Below, one piece after another: positions 3,864-9,299 of a stretch of DNA of 9,299 nt. Both the position numbers and the translations under genes were made by a program. Position 1 is the stretch's first letter. Each line of letters begins with the position of its first letter. A model generated the notes under the pieces. That model saw only the letters and a program-made list of their open reading frames with translations. It was not told where the DNA came from and ran no database searches. The stretch comes from Candidatus Methanophagales archaeon (GTDB taxonomy: Archaea > Halobacteriota > Syntropharchaeia > Alkanophagales > Methanospirareceae), in assembly GCA_030621535.1 (NCBI GenBank), contig JAUXHM010000033.1, forward strand, positions 1 through 9,299, written 5' to 3'.

Positions 3864-6692
3864 ATGGCAGGACTGAACATCAAGAAAACGGAAGAGAAAT
3901 GGCAGCGTAGATGGAAAAAAAGCAAGATCTTTGATGCTGAAATAGCAGAACAAAAAGGTGGAAAGAAAAAGTTCTTTTTGACCGTTCCTTACCCCTACAC
4001 TTCAGGACCACTGCACATAGGTCATGGAAGAACAAATACGATAGGCGATATAATAGCGAGATTTAAGCGATTGCAGGGCTACAATGTGCTATTTCCTATG
4101 GCTTTTCACGTTACCGGAACGCCGATTTTAGCGATTGCCGACAGCATTGCAAAAGGCGACCAGAAGGTTGTAGCACGGTATAAGGGATATATATCAATTT
4201 ATGAAGATGCGAATAAGGTTGACGAAATTATCAGCAGTTTTAGTAGTGCGGAACGGGTTGCGGATTTCTTCGCTGAACGGATTTCGGAGGATTTCGAGCG
4301 TATGGGCTATTCCATAGACTGGCGAAGGAAGTTCAATACCACTGAGCCAATGTACAACAAGTTTATCGAATGGCAGTTCAAAAAGCTCTACGACAAGGGA
4401 GTAATAAAGAAAGGGAGCTATCCCATCACGTATTCCATTGAAGATAATTCACCGGTTGGTGAGGACGACATCGAAGAAGGGGATACGAATAAAGTAACAA
4501 TAATAGAACACACAACCATAAAGTTCGGAGTTTCTGATGACACCTACTTAATCGCGGCGACGCTGCGTCCAGAAACGGTTTTTGGCGTTACAAATCTGTG
4601 GATAAAGCCAACTGCAAAATACGTTAAAGTTGCGGTCGGCGGAGAATACGGGATTGTATCCCGTGAAGCGGCGTTGAAACTGGGTTACCAGCGGGAAGCA
4701 GTAGAGGGTTCAGAAGAAATAGAGGGCAGTTATTTTGTAGGTAAGAACGTCAAGGAGCCAATAGAGGGCAGGGAAATCCCGGTTTTATCTGCGGGCTTTG
4801 TTGATCCGGATGTAGGCACTGGCGTGGTCTATTCGGTTCCTGCGCATGCTCCTTACGATTATATCGCACTGGAAGACGTGAGGAGGGAGGAAGGGATTGA
4901 AATCGAGCCAATAAAGGTAATAGATATAGAAGGGTACGAAATGCCCGCGAAAGAGATATGCGAAAAGATGGGAATAGCAAATCAGGAAGATGCGCGACTG
5001 GAAGAAGCCACGCAGATAATTTATAAGGACGAATTTTATCGTGGTGTGTTAAATGAACAATGCGGGAACTTTGCGGGTATCAAAATCGCTGCGATAAAGG
5101 ATGAAGTAAAGGACTGGTTAAAGGGGAAAAATATAGCGGATGTATTTTATGAAACTTCGAGGAAGGCGGTGACGCGAGGCGGTGGAAAGGTAATAGTTGC
5201 CGTCTTGCAAGACCAGTGGTTTATAGATTACACGCCGAAATGGTGGAAAGATTTGGGGCACGAACTCGTGGAAGGCATGACGTTCTATCCTGAGAAGTAC
5301 AAGGCGTATATGCACGACATTATTGATTGGCTGGCGTTGCGACCGTGTGCACGTAAAAGGGGTCTGGGCACGCGGTTTCCGTTTGAAAAGGAATGGATAA
5401 TCGAGTCGCTAAGTGATTCTACGATTTACATGGCGCTGTACACCATAGCTCATCGGCTAAGGCAATTGCCGGTTGATTGTCTGAATGAGCAGTTCTTTGA
5501 TTACGTGTTTCTTGGAATTGGCAGCGGTGCAGACGAATTAGCAAAGGAGATGAATGTAGAAGTAGACGTTTTGAACGGGATAAAAGAAGAATTTGAATAC
5601 TGGTATCCGAACGACCTGCGGCACACGGCACCACCGCACCTCTCAAATCATCTGGTTTTCTTTTTAATGCATCACGCAGCGATATTTCCTCCGACCCGGT
5701 GGCCCGGGGCGATAACCTTGAATGAGTTGATGATTCGAGAAGGGCAGAAGATATCAAAGAGCAAGGGGAACGTAATCCCGTTAGCAAAGGTATCAGAACT
5801 TTACGGTGTGGATATGTTCAGGCTTTATTGTGCGATTAATGCGGATTTCGCAAGTGTGATCAACTGGCGGGAGCAGGACGTGGATGCGCTGAAGAAACGA
5901 TTTAATGCGTTAGTAGATGTATTCGAGAATAGCACAGGAGTGGATGTAGCGGAACTAAAGGAGGAAGAGTTCACGCATACCGATAGATGGCTGCTGTCGC
6001 GGTTCTACAGAAGGTTAAAGGAATCCATTGAGCTGTTCGAAGCATTTCGAATACGAGAAGCGGGAATAAATCTGGTGTTCAATTTGCTGAATGACATTAG
6101 ATATTACGAGCGCAGGGAGAGCCCGGAAAAAAGAAGAAGGATAGTCAGAAACGTAATAGAGGATTGGCTGCTAATTCTATCGCCAATTGTGCCGCATATC
6201 TGTGAAGAGGAATGGCATAAGCTGCACCACAGTTTCATTTCGTTACAATCGCTGCCGGAGCTAAAGGAGGCGTTTATTGATGACCGCGTGGAGCGTGAAG
6301 AGGAATATCTGGTTTCGTTAATTGCGGATATAAAGGAGATACTGAAAATAGCCCGCATTGTGCCGACAAAAATTTACGTTTATACCGCAGATGCGGATAC
6401 AGATAACTGGAAGTGGGAAGTGTTCAGAGCCATAAAGGATTTACCAGAGAGGGATAAGATTAAAGAGGCGATGAAACTCCGAAAGGATAAGAGCACGGTG
6501 GATTTCGTGAAGCAATTGATGAAAAGCAATCGGGATTATTTCGAGCTGAACGAGAGGGAGATTCTGGAACGCGAGAAAGCGTATTTAACGGAAGAGTTCG
6601 GCTGTGAAATAGGCATAAACGAGGAACATGACCCGAAGAGGAAGAAGAGGTTTGCTATTCCGCTTAAACCAGCGATTTATGTTGAGGGTTGA
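3864..6692 (+). CDS. leuS: leucyl-tRNA synthetase, archaeal type
   Basis: This cytoplasmic class I synthetase charges tRNA-Leu with leucine using ATP. At 942 residues it is full length for the archaeal/eukaryotic form. The HIGH motif is at 51-54 (GPLHIGHGRT). The CP1 editing domain, which removes mischarged amino acids, lies at about 190-440 with the threonine-rich TLRPET (233-238) and VPAHAPYDYIAL (325-336), including the conserved Asp332. RKRGLGTRFPFEKEWIIESLSDST (497-520) is the archaeal catalytic-core signature and KISKS is at 629-633 (GQKISKSKGNV). The helical anticodon-binding domain spans about 690-830 and the archaeal C-terminal domain recognising the tRNA long arm follows. An oddity is NDLRHTAPPHLSNHL (583-597) where most archaeal enzymes, from memory, carry DLRHSGKDLIPNHL. 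Start at 3864 follows a Shine-Dalgarno region. The downstream MNT gene begins 126 bases later and probably has its own promoter. Confidence 0.97.
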   Translation: MAGLNIKKTEEKWQRRWKKSKIFDAEIAEQKGGKKKFFLTVPYPYTSGPLHIGHGRTNTIGDIIARFKRLQGYNVLFPMAFHVTGTPILAIADSIAKGDQKVVARYKGYISIYEDANKVDEIISSFSSAERVADFFAERISEDFERMGYSIDWRRKFNTTEPMYNKFIEWQFKKLYDKGVIKKGSYPITYSIEDNSPVGEDDIEEGDTNKVTIIEHTTIKFGVSDDTYLIAATLRPETVFGVTNLWIKPTAKYVKVAVGGEYGIVSREAALKLGYQREAVEGSEEIEGSYFVGKNVKEPIEGREIPVLSAGFVDPDVGTGVVYSVPAHAPYDYIALEDVRREEGIEIEPIKVIDIEGYEMPAKEICEKMGIANQEDARLEEATQIIYKDEFYRGVLNEQCGNFAGIKIAAIKDEVKDWLKGKNIADVFYETSRKAVTRGGGKVIVAVLQDQWFIDYTPKWWKDLGHELVEGMTFYPEKYKAYMHDIIDWLALRPCARKRGLGTRFPFEKEWIIESLSDSTIYMALYTIAHRLRQLPVDCLNEQFFDYVFLGIGSGADELAKEMNVEVDVLNGIKEEFEYWYPNDLRHTAPPHLSNHLVFFLMHHAAIFPPTRWPGAITLNELMIREGQKISKSKGNVIPLAKVSELYGVDMFRLYCAINADFASVINWREQDVDALKKRFNALVDVFENSTGVDVAELKEEEFTHTDRWLLSRFYRRLKESIELFEAFRIREAGINLVFNLLNDIRYYERRESPEKRRRIVRNVIEDWLLILSPIVPHICEEEWHKLHHSFISLQSLPELKEAFIDDRVEREEEYLVSLIADIKEILKIARIVPTKIYVYTADADTDNWKWEVFRAIKDLPERDKIKEAMKLRKDKSTVDFVKQLMKSNRDYFELNEREILEREKAYLTEEFGCEIGINEEHDPKRKKRFAIPLKPAIYVEG

Positions 6693-6756
6693 AGGTATGA
6701 TTCCAGAAGAGGATAGATTTGTGGTTGATTTTGGATGTTATTCAAAAGTCCAAGGA

Positions 6757-6812
6757 TAAATATAGATAAGGGATTAAGGAAATATGTTATATTGACTTTT
6801 ATAGGATAGGAG
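6757..6812 (+). promoter_or_regulatory. possible promoter and ribosome binding site of the MNT gene
   Basis: TAAATATA (6757-6764) would start RNA near 6788, giving a leader that includes AGGAG (6808-6812), 6 bases before the ATG at 6819. GTTATATT (6786-6793) is a second TATA candidate, but it would start RNA too close to the Shine-Dalgarno. The Shine-Dalgarno is convincing; the TATA choice is weak. Confidence 0.4.
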
Positions 6813-6818
6813 TAGCCA

Positions 6819-7139
6819 ATGAAAATCCAAGAAAGGTATCAAAGAGCGGTGGATGAATTTGTAAGAAGAGCGGTGGAGAAATATGAAGATAGAATAGATG
6901 AAATAATCTTATTTGGCTCAGTTGCAAGAGGAGAAGCAGGAGAGGACTCTGATATTGATATCTTGGTGATATGGAAAGGAAATGAGGCAGAAGGATGGAG
7001 AGCTATGACCGGATTGGCATTTGATGTATTATTAGATGTGGAAGAATATATTTCGGTAAAAGTCCTCGGTTTAGAGGATTTAAAAGCAGAAAATCCGTTC
7101 GTAAATAATGTAATAAAGGAGGGCATAAAGATTGCATGA
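6819..7139 (+). CDS. MNT-family minimal nucleotidyltransferase (MntA-like antitoxin)
   Basis: This 106-residue DNA polymerase beta-like minimal nucleotidyltransferase is full length. The signature LFGSVARGEAGEDSDIDILV covers 31-50: GSVARG (33-38) binds the nucleotide, and Asp45 and Asp47 of DSDID are the metal-binding catalytic pair. A third acidic residue is likely Asp69 or Asp73 in AFDVLLDVEEY. The family-typical end NPFVNNVIKEGIKIA is intact. In MntA/HepT modules the MNT protein adenylylates a HEPN RNase and so blocks it. Here the next ORF overlaps by 8 bases, as in such modules, but encodes only what looks like a HEPN C-terminus. The MNT enzyme may therefore be an orphan antitoxin, or may modify another target. 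The start at 6819 is set by AGGAG 6 bases upstream. Confidence 0.9.
   Translation: MKIQERYQRAVDEFVRRAVEKYEDRIDEIILFGSVARGEAGEDSDIDILVIWKGNEAEGWRAMTGLAFDVLLDVEEYISVKVLGLEDLKAENPFVNNVIKEGIKIA
7115..7123 (+). promoter_or_regulatory. strong ribosome binding site inside the MNT gene for the HEPN-like ORF
   Basis: AAAGGAGGG ends 8 bases before the TTG at 7132, the ideal spacing for initiation there. An ATG at 7136 (ATGA overlap with the MNT stop) lies 12 bases away but opens a 25-codon frame with no HEPN likeness. The site is probably inherited from the intact toxin gene. Confidence 0.65.
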
Positions 7140-7260
7140 AAAATATATCGAAAAGAATATTGGTAAAGAAGAAGCCGAAGCCATTGTCGAAGATGCAGAG
7201 AATTTTTTGGTGAGGATTAAGGATGCAATAAGGGATATTTTGGAAGAAAGTGTAAGATGA
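7132..7260 (+). CDS. truncated HEPN-like protein, C-terminal helix only (toxin remnant)
   Basis: The frame reads from TTG at 7132 for 42 codons to TGA: LHEKYIEKNIGKEEAEAI followed by VEDAENFLVRIKDAIRDI and a short charged tail. 'Y..K.IGKEEAEAIVEDAENFLVRIK' is like the last helix of HEPN-domain proteins paired with MNT genes, which are usually about 110-140 residues. The helices before it, including the RNase motif R-X4-6-H, are missing: only one His is present, near the N-terminus. The frame cannot extend upstream because a TAA stands at 7126-7128. The strong Shine-Dalgarno and overlap with the MNT gene are kept, so the simplest reading is an in-frame internal deletion of a HEPN toxin. A small helical binding partner of the MNT protein is the alternative. 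Confidence 0.6.
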   Translation: MHEKYIEKNIGKEEAEAIVEDAENFLVRIKDAIRDILEESVR

Positions 7261-7474
7261 TATTAGTAGTAATTGCTCAATATCTTGTGGTATAAATTCT
7301 AAGCACTAAACTCTAAATAAGCCCCTACTGGGCTTGCGGGGTTACCGGGGCAGAGCCCCGGTCTAAACAAACTCCACTATCTAAACTCAAAATTCAAAAC
7401 AAACCCTTCTTTTAGGATTTTGGATTTTGAAATTGTTTATGGTTTAGTAATTTGGATTTAGGATTTCCCACTCC
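7261..7474. other. convergent intergenic region, AT-rich with degenerate repeats
   Basis: No gene is visible between the plus-strand HEPN-like ORF and the minus-strand prenyltransferase. The segment holds two G+C-rich hairpins (described separately) in an otherwise AT-rich stretch. Tandem GGATTTT copies lie at 7415-7421 and 7422-7428, and GGATTTA/GGATTT at 7454-7466. A CTAAACTCAAAATTC arm (7381-7395) is imperfectly complementary to TTGAAATTGTTTATGGTTTAG (7427-7447). It probably serves as the transcription end zone for both flanking units. Confidence 0.5.
7319..7362. terminator. two tandem G+C-rich hairpins between convergent genes
   Basis: Hairpin 1 is AAGCCC (7319-7324) with GGGCTT (7330-7335) and a 5-base loop. 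Hairpin 2 is ACCGGGGC (7344-7351) with GCCCCGGT (7355-7362) and a 3-base loop, a perfect 8-bp stem. They sit between converging transcripts and could act on both. There is no T-run directly after either stem, so they may instead be a dispersed palindromic element. The G+C-rich block stands out sharply from its AT-rich surroundings. Confidence 0.45.
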
Positions 7475-8332
7475 TTATTGAGCATATACGGAATACGTAT
7501 TGATAACGCCCTGGAGTTCATTCCTATTTCTGCACGTATAGAAAGGATATGCGATCAGATATGCAACCGCAGCGCTATGAAGCACCAGTCCAATATCAAA
7601 ATAATGAACAATCAGCTCTAAAATCGCAATGGATAGCAGAACGACCGAAGCAAGAAGAACCCAACCTTTCTTTAGACCCACTTTAACAACGGTGGTGCTT
7701 GAATACCCTAAATCTTCTTCGTAATCGTTTATCTGATGCGTAAGTAACGACTCGCAACCAATAATCATAAACAGGGCAGCAATCAGCAGAATATGCGTAT
7801 TTAAATTTAAATCGCCACCTGCCAGCGTAAACCCAGCTAAAACGGGAAACAAGCCAAACATCAGTCCATGGGTTAGTATATCAACAATAAACCGTTCCTT
7901 GAGCCTTATGTGGTTTACCGAATAGAGCGTGAGGAGAGAAATACTCAGCAGCGTGAATAAAACGCCATTTATGCCCGGGCTCAAAACGCAGGCAAGTGCG
8001 ATTGCAATTGCGAGCAGCACGCACATAAGTGCGAAAGTGCCTCTTTTCGTTACTCTGCCCGAAGAAAGCGGATTATTGCCTCTCCTGACTTTTTTCGTAT
8101 TCCGCAGGTCTATTTCAACATCGAAATAGTTGTTCACGACAAACCCAAAAGCAATCACACAGAAAAAGATCACGCCGACTGAAATAAGAACAAAAGGGGT
8201 AGCAGGTGCTAAAATCGCCCCTATAAGCGGAATGGGCGCAAAGAACTTTATCCATTCCCTGACCCGCAGCATCTTGAGGTATTCCAAATTTAGATTCCCT
8301 TTATCCCTGCTATCCCCGCTTCTAAAAAACAT
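7475..8332 (-). CDS. UbiA-superfamily prenyltransferase
   Basis: This 285-residue polytopic membrane enzyme has about eight to nine hydrophobic helices. The two aspartate motifs of the UbiA superfamily are present: NNYFDVEID (67-75, NxxxDxxxD) followed by RRGNNPLSSGRVTKR (83-97), and HQINDYEEDLGYSST (199-213, DxxxD). These bind the Mg2+-prenyl diphosphate. LYSVNHIRLKERFIVD (136-151) matches the YS...K conserved region of helix 4-5. Such enzymes move a prenyl chain to an acceptor (a glyceryl-phosphate lipid, quinone-type ring, sugar phosphate or tetrapyrrole). The second motif is unlike the 'DIEDIEGD' form I associate with the archaeal ether-lipid enzyme DGGGP synthase, so the substrate is left open. 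The start at 8332 is supported by AAAGG (8341-8345) 8 bases upstream; Met21 (8272) is an alternative. It appears monocistronic. Confidence 0.88.
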   Translation of the reverse strand: MFFRSGDSRDKGNLNLEYLKMLRVREWIKFFAPIPLIGAILAPATPFVLISVGVIFFCVIAFGFVVNNYFDVEIDLRNTKKVRRGNNPLSSGRVTKRGTFALMCVLLAIAIALACVLSPGINGVLFTLLSISLLTLYSVNHIRLKERFIVDILTHGLMFGLFPVLAGFTLAGGDLNLNTHILLIAALFMIIGCESLLTHQINDYEEDLGYSSTTVVKVGLKKGWVLLASVVLLSIAILELIVHYFDIGLVLHSAAVAYLIAYPFYTCRNRNELQGVINTYSVYAQ

Positions 8333-8386
8333 TTATTTTGCCTTTGTATTAGCCCTTTACTTTACATTAATATATGTTACAAAAGG

Positions 8387-8400
8387 TTCATATATATGTA
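8387..8400 (-). promoter_or_regulatory. TATA element of the prenyltransferase gene
   Basis: The minus strand reads TACATATATATGAA, whose core CATATATATG (8389-8398) is a perfect palindrome. RNA would start near 8365, leaving a leader of about 33 bases with the AAAGG Shine-Dalgarno. A second TATA-like run, CATATATTAAT (8366-8376), would start RNA on top of the Shine-Dalgarno and is less likely. Confidence 0.45.
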
Positions 8401-8430
8401 TAAAAATATTCATAAGTAGTTTTGCATGTT

Positions 8431-8524
8431 AGAGGTTTAGAGGTTTAGCTATATAGATAACCGAAAAAGCAAGCCTCTAATCCGCTTGAAACCGCTCAAA
8501 CCTGAAACCTCAAACCTGACACCT
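8431..8524. repeat. short tandem repeats with complementary words
   Basis: AGAGGTTT occurs twice in tandem (8431-8438, 8439-8446). CAAACCTGAAACCT (8497-8510) is followed directly by CAAACCTGACACCT (8511-8524), 13 of 14 identical. AGGTTT on the left is the complement of AAACCT on the right, so the region can fold imperfectly. It lies between the HTH gene's stop and the prenyltransferase promoter and encodes nothing visible. Confidence 0.5.
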
Positions 8525-8538
8525 GTTTAATCTTCTGA

Positions 8539-8552
8539 AATCTCGTGGTTTT
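8539..8552. repeat. dispersed repeat copy AATCTCGTGGTTTT
   Basis: This 14-mer is repeated exactly at 9192-9205. The two copies bracket the HTH regulator gene. On the minus strand this copy lies just after that gene's stop codon. It is a fragment of the larger element described at 9100-9205. Confidence 0.5.
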
Positions 8553-8560
8553 GTAATTAT

Positions 8561-8944
8561 CTAATAAAACTGCACCGACTTTATTTCCAGAACTCGAGTA
8601 ATCTCATCCAGAATTTCACGTATTTTACCTTTTACTCCCTTCCATGCTTCCTGAACCGGAACGGCCGTATAAACGTATTTGAGCCTTTTACCCGCTTCTA
8701 CCCGCTTAATTATAAATCCTTCCTGATCTAATCGCAGGATATATTTCCGTATTGTTCGCTCTGAAAGATGCAGCAGGTTTTGTATTTGTTTTATCGTTAA
8801 CGAAGAGGTCAATAAAAGATTGTAAATTTTGATTTCTACGGGCTTAAAATTGAGAAACCCTAAAATAACGTTCAATAACTCTGCGGGTTTCTTCTCTTCT
8901 GTCAGCGCCTTTTCTATATCCCCGATATAATCCCTCTTTACCAT
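8561..8944 (-). CDS. winged-helix transcription regulator
   Basis: Counting from the ATG at 8944 the protein has 127 residues. Residues 31-95 form a winged helix: FKPVEIKIYNLLLTSSLTIK, then helix-turn-helix LTIKQIQNLLHLSERTIRKYILRLDQ (49-74) and wing FIIKRVEAGKRLKYVYTAVP (77-96). This is like archaeal TrmB-type or related regulators. The tail EAWKGVKGKIREILDEITRVLE is a probable dimerisation helix. There is no sugar-binding domain, so it is shorter than true TrmB. An in-frame ATG at 9013 would add 23 residues rich in Tyr, but the added stretch contains a good TATA box (minus strand AAAGTTTTATATAG, 8997-9010), so those codons are probably promoter and leader. Met at 8965 is a third choice. No Shine-Dalgarno precedes any of them. 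The target genes are unknown. Confidence 0.8.
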   Translation of the reverse strand: MVKRDYIGDIEKALTEEKKPAELLNVILGFLNFKPVEIKIYNLLLTSSLTIKQIQNLLHLSERTIRKYILRLDQEGFIIKRVEAGKRLKYVYTAVPVQEAWKGVKGKIREILDEITRVLEIKSVQFY

Positions 8945-8996
8945 GATTGTTGTAGATTGTAGCATCTGTGTGTAATAATCATCTATGAATAAATAA

Positions 8997-9010
8997 CTAT
9001 ATAAAACTTT
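8997..9010 (-). promoter_or_regulatory. BRE/TATA promoter of the HTH regulator gene
   Basis: The minus strand reads AAAGTTTTATATAG, a strong archaeal BRE plus TATA. RNA would begin near 8975, some 30 bases before the ATG at 8944 and downstream of the ATG at 9013. It therefore argues against the longest reading of the gene. Confidence 0.55.
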
Positions 9011-9099
9011 CATAGGTATGAACTTTTCTTTTCTTCGCTTTTCACGCGAAATAAATCTTTTTTCGTTGTATATAAAATATAACCACCTTCTATTTGAGA

Positions 9100-9205
9100 C
9101 ACGGATTTACACGAGATTTTTCATTCTTCTTTTTGCATGGGTTTTACTTGCATCATGCATCCTGTATCATTTTCTTGTGCTAATCTCGTGTAATCTCGTG
9201 GTTTT
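9100..9205. repeat. imperfect inverted repeat with tandem TAATCTCGTG units
   Basis: The left arm is CACGGATTTACACGAGAT (9100-9117). The right arm is a tandem pair of TAATCTCGTG (9181-9190, 9191-9200) running into GTTTTT. The reverse complement of the left arm (ATCTCGTGTAAATCCGTG) matches the right arm closely. A spacer of about 63 bases separates them. The element shares a 14-mer with 8539-8552. It is probably a dispersed non-coding repeat or small mobile-element relic; no ORF or transposase accompanies it. Confidence 0.55.
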
Positions 9206-9209
9206 TAAT

Positions 9210-9299
9210 TCATATTTCTCTTAACCTTTCCACGGCGCTATCATATTCTTCAATCAAATAATAAGCCTCTATTCCCGCTTTTCTGCTATTATTTACCAT
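9210..9299 (-). CDS. C-terminal 29 codons of an unidentified gene
   Basis: The minus-strand frame is open from the right edge to TGA at 9210-9212 and reads VNNSRKAGIEAYYLIEEY followed by DSAVERLREI. It is an amphipathic, charged helix-like end of the kind found in many cytoplasmic proteins. The codon at the window edge happens to be ATG, but whether it is a start cannot be judged because the upstream sequence is missing. I do not recognise the family. A 29-residue open stretch is short, so the coding call rests on its protein-like composition and consistent orientation with its neighbours. Confidence 0.4.
   Translation of the reverse strand: MVNNSRKAGIEAYYLIEEYDSAVERLREI

Noticed and set aside
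5419..5787. 122-codon minus-strand ORF inside leuS
   Set aside because: It lies entirely within the conserved catalytic core of leuS in the opposite direction, with composition typical of a shadow frame.
7136..7213. ATG at 7136 (ATGA overlap with the MNT stop) as the start of the partner gene
   Set aside because: This frame runs only 25 codons and is Lys-rich with no HEPN likeness. The TTG at 7132 has the better Shine-Dalgarno spacing and the HEPN-like frame.
7319..7365. A tRNA or structured RNA gene in the G+C-rich island
   Set aside because: The stems do not form a cloverleaf, there is no GGTTCRA T-loop, and the segment is too short.
9018..9224. 68-codon plus-strand ORF at the right end
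   Set aside because: Phe/Leu/Tyr-rich translation of AT-rich spacer that covers the inverted repeat; no Shine-Dalgarno and no domain.
1..9299. CRISPR array, insertion sequence or prophage genes
   Set aside because: No regularly spaced repeats with unique spacers, no transposase or integrase motifs and no phage structural genes were seen. The 11-bp array has no spacers.

Overview
The window looks like chromosomal DNA from a euryarchaeon, probably a methanogen or ANME-type relative. The evidence is an archaeal-type leucyl-tRNA synthetase, archaeal winged-helix regulators, a MthK-type potassium channel, AT-rich TATA/BRE-like promoters and Shine-Dalgarno sites. The exact lineage cannot be fixed from sequence reading alone; an ANME-1/Methanophagales-like origin is only a guess. 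Genes are compact on both strands, and the intergenic gaps (all under about 230 bases) are AT-rich and carry short degenerate repeats.

Left part, 1-3715, all minus strand. Reading in the direction of transcription (right to left): a MthK-like K+ channel (2720-3715); a two-gene unit of a winged-helix regulator (2287-2592) and a small three-helix membrane protein (1966-2274); a secreted protein with four thrombospondin type 3-like calcium-binding repeats (1460-1843), preceded by a clear promoter and four 11-bp direct repeats and followed by a hairpin/T-tract terminator; and a KhtT-like regulator (873-1355) with its KhtU-like cation/proton antiporter (1-867, running off the left edge). The channel and the KhtTU pair both use RCK_C domains, so this segment has a clear monovalent-cation theme.

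Middle, 3864-7260, plus strand. leuS is divergent from the K+ channel gene across a 148-bp promoter region. It is followed by a MNT-type minimal nucleotidyltransferase (6819-7139). The MNT gene overlaps a 42-codon ORF that reads like only the C-terminal helix of a HEPN partner. The toxin half of this module therefore looks deleted, while its Shine-Dalgarno site and start remain.

Right part, 7261-9299, minus strand. A UbiA-superfamily prenyltransferase (7475-8332), a HTH transcription regulator (8561-8944, possibly from 9013) and the last 29 codons of an unidentified gene (9210-9299). The spacers here hold two tandem hairpins (7319-7362), tandem short repeats (8431-8524) and a dispersed AATCTCGTGGTTTT-type element (8539-8552 and 9182-9205, with an inverted partner at 9100-9118).

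No tRNA, rRNA, CRISPR array or transposase gene was seen. The observations most worth follow-up are the 4 x 11-bp operator-like array, the MNT gene with a HEPN remnant, the winged-helix/three-TM pair, the insertion in the antiporter, and a possible internal start in the K+ channel gene.
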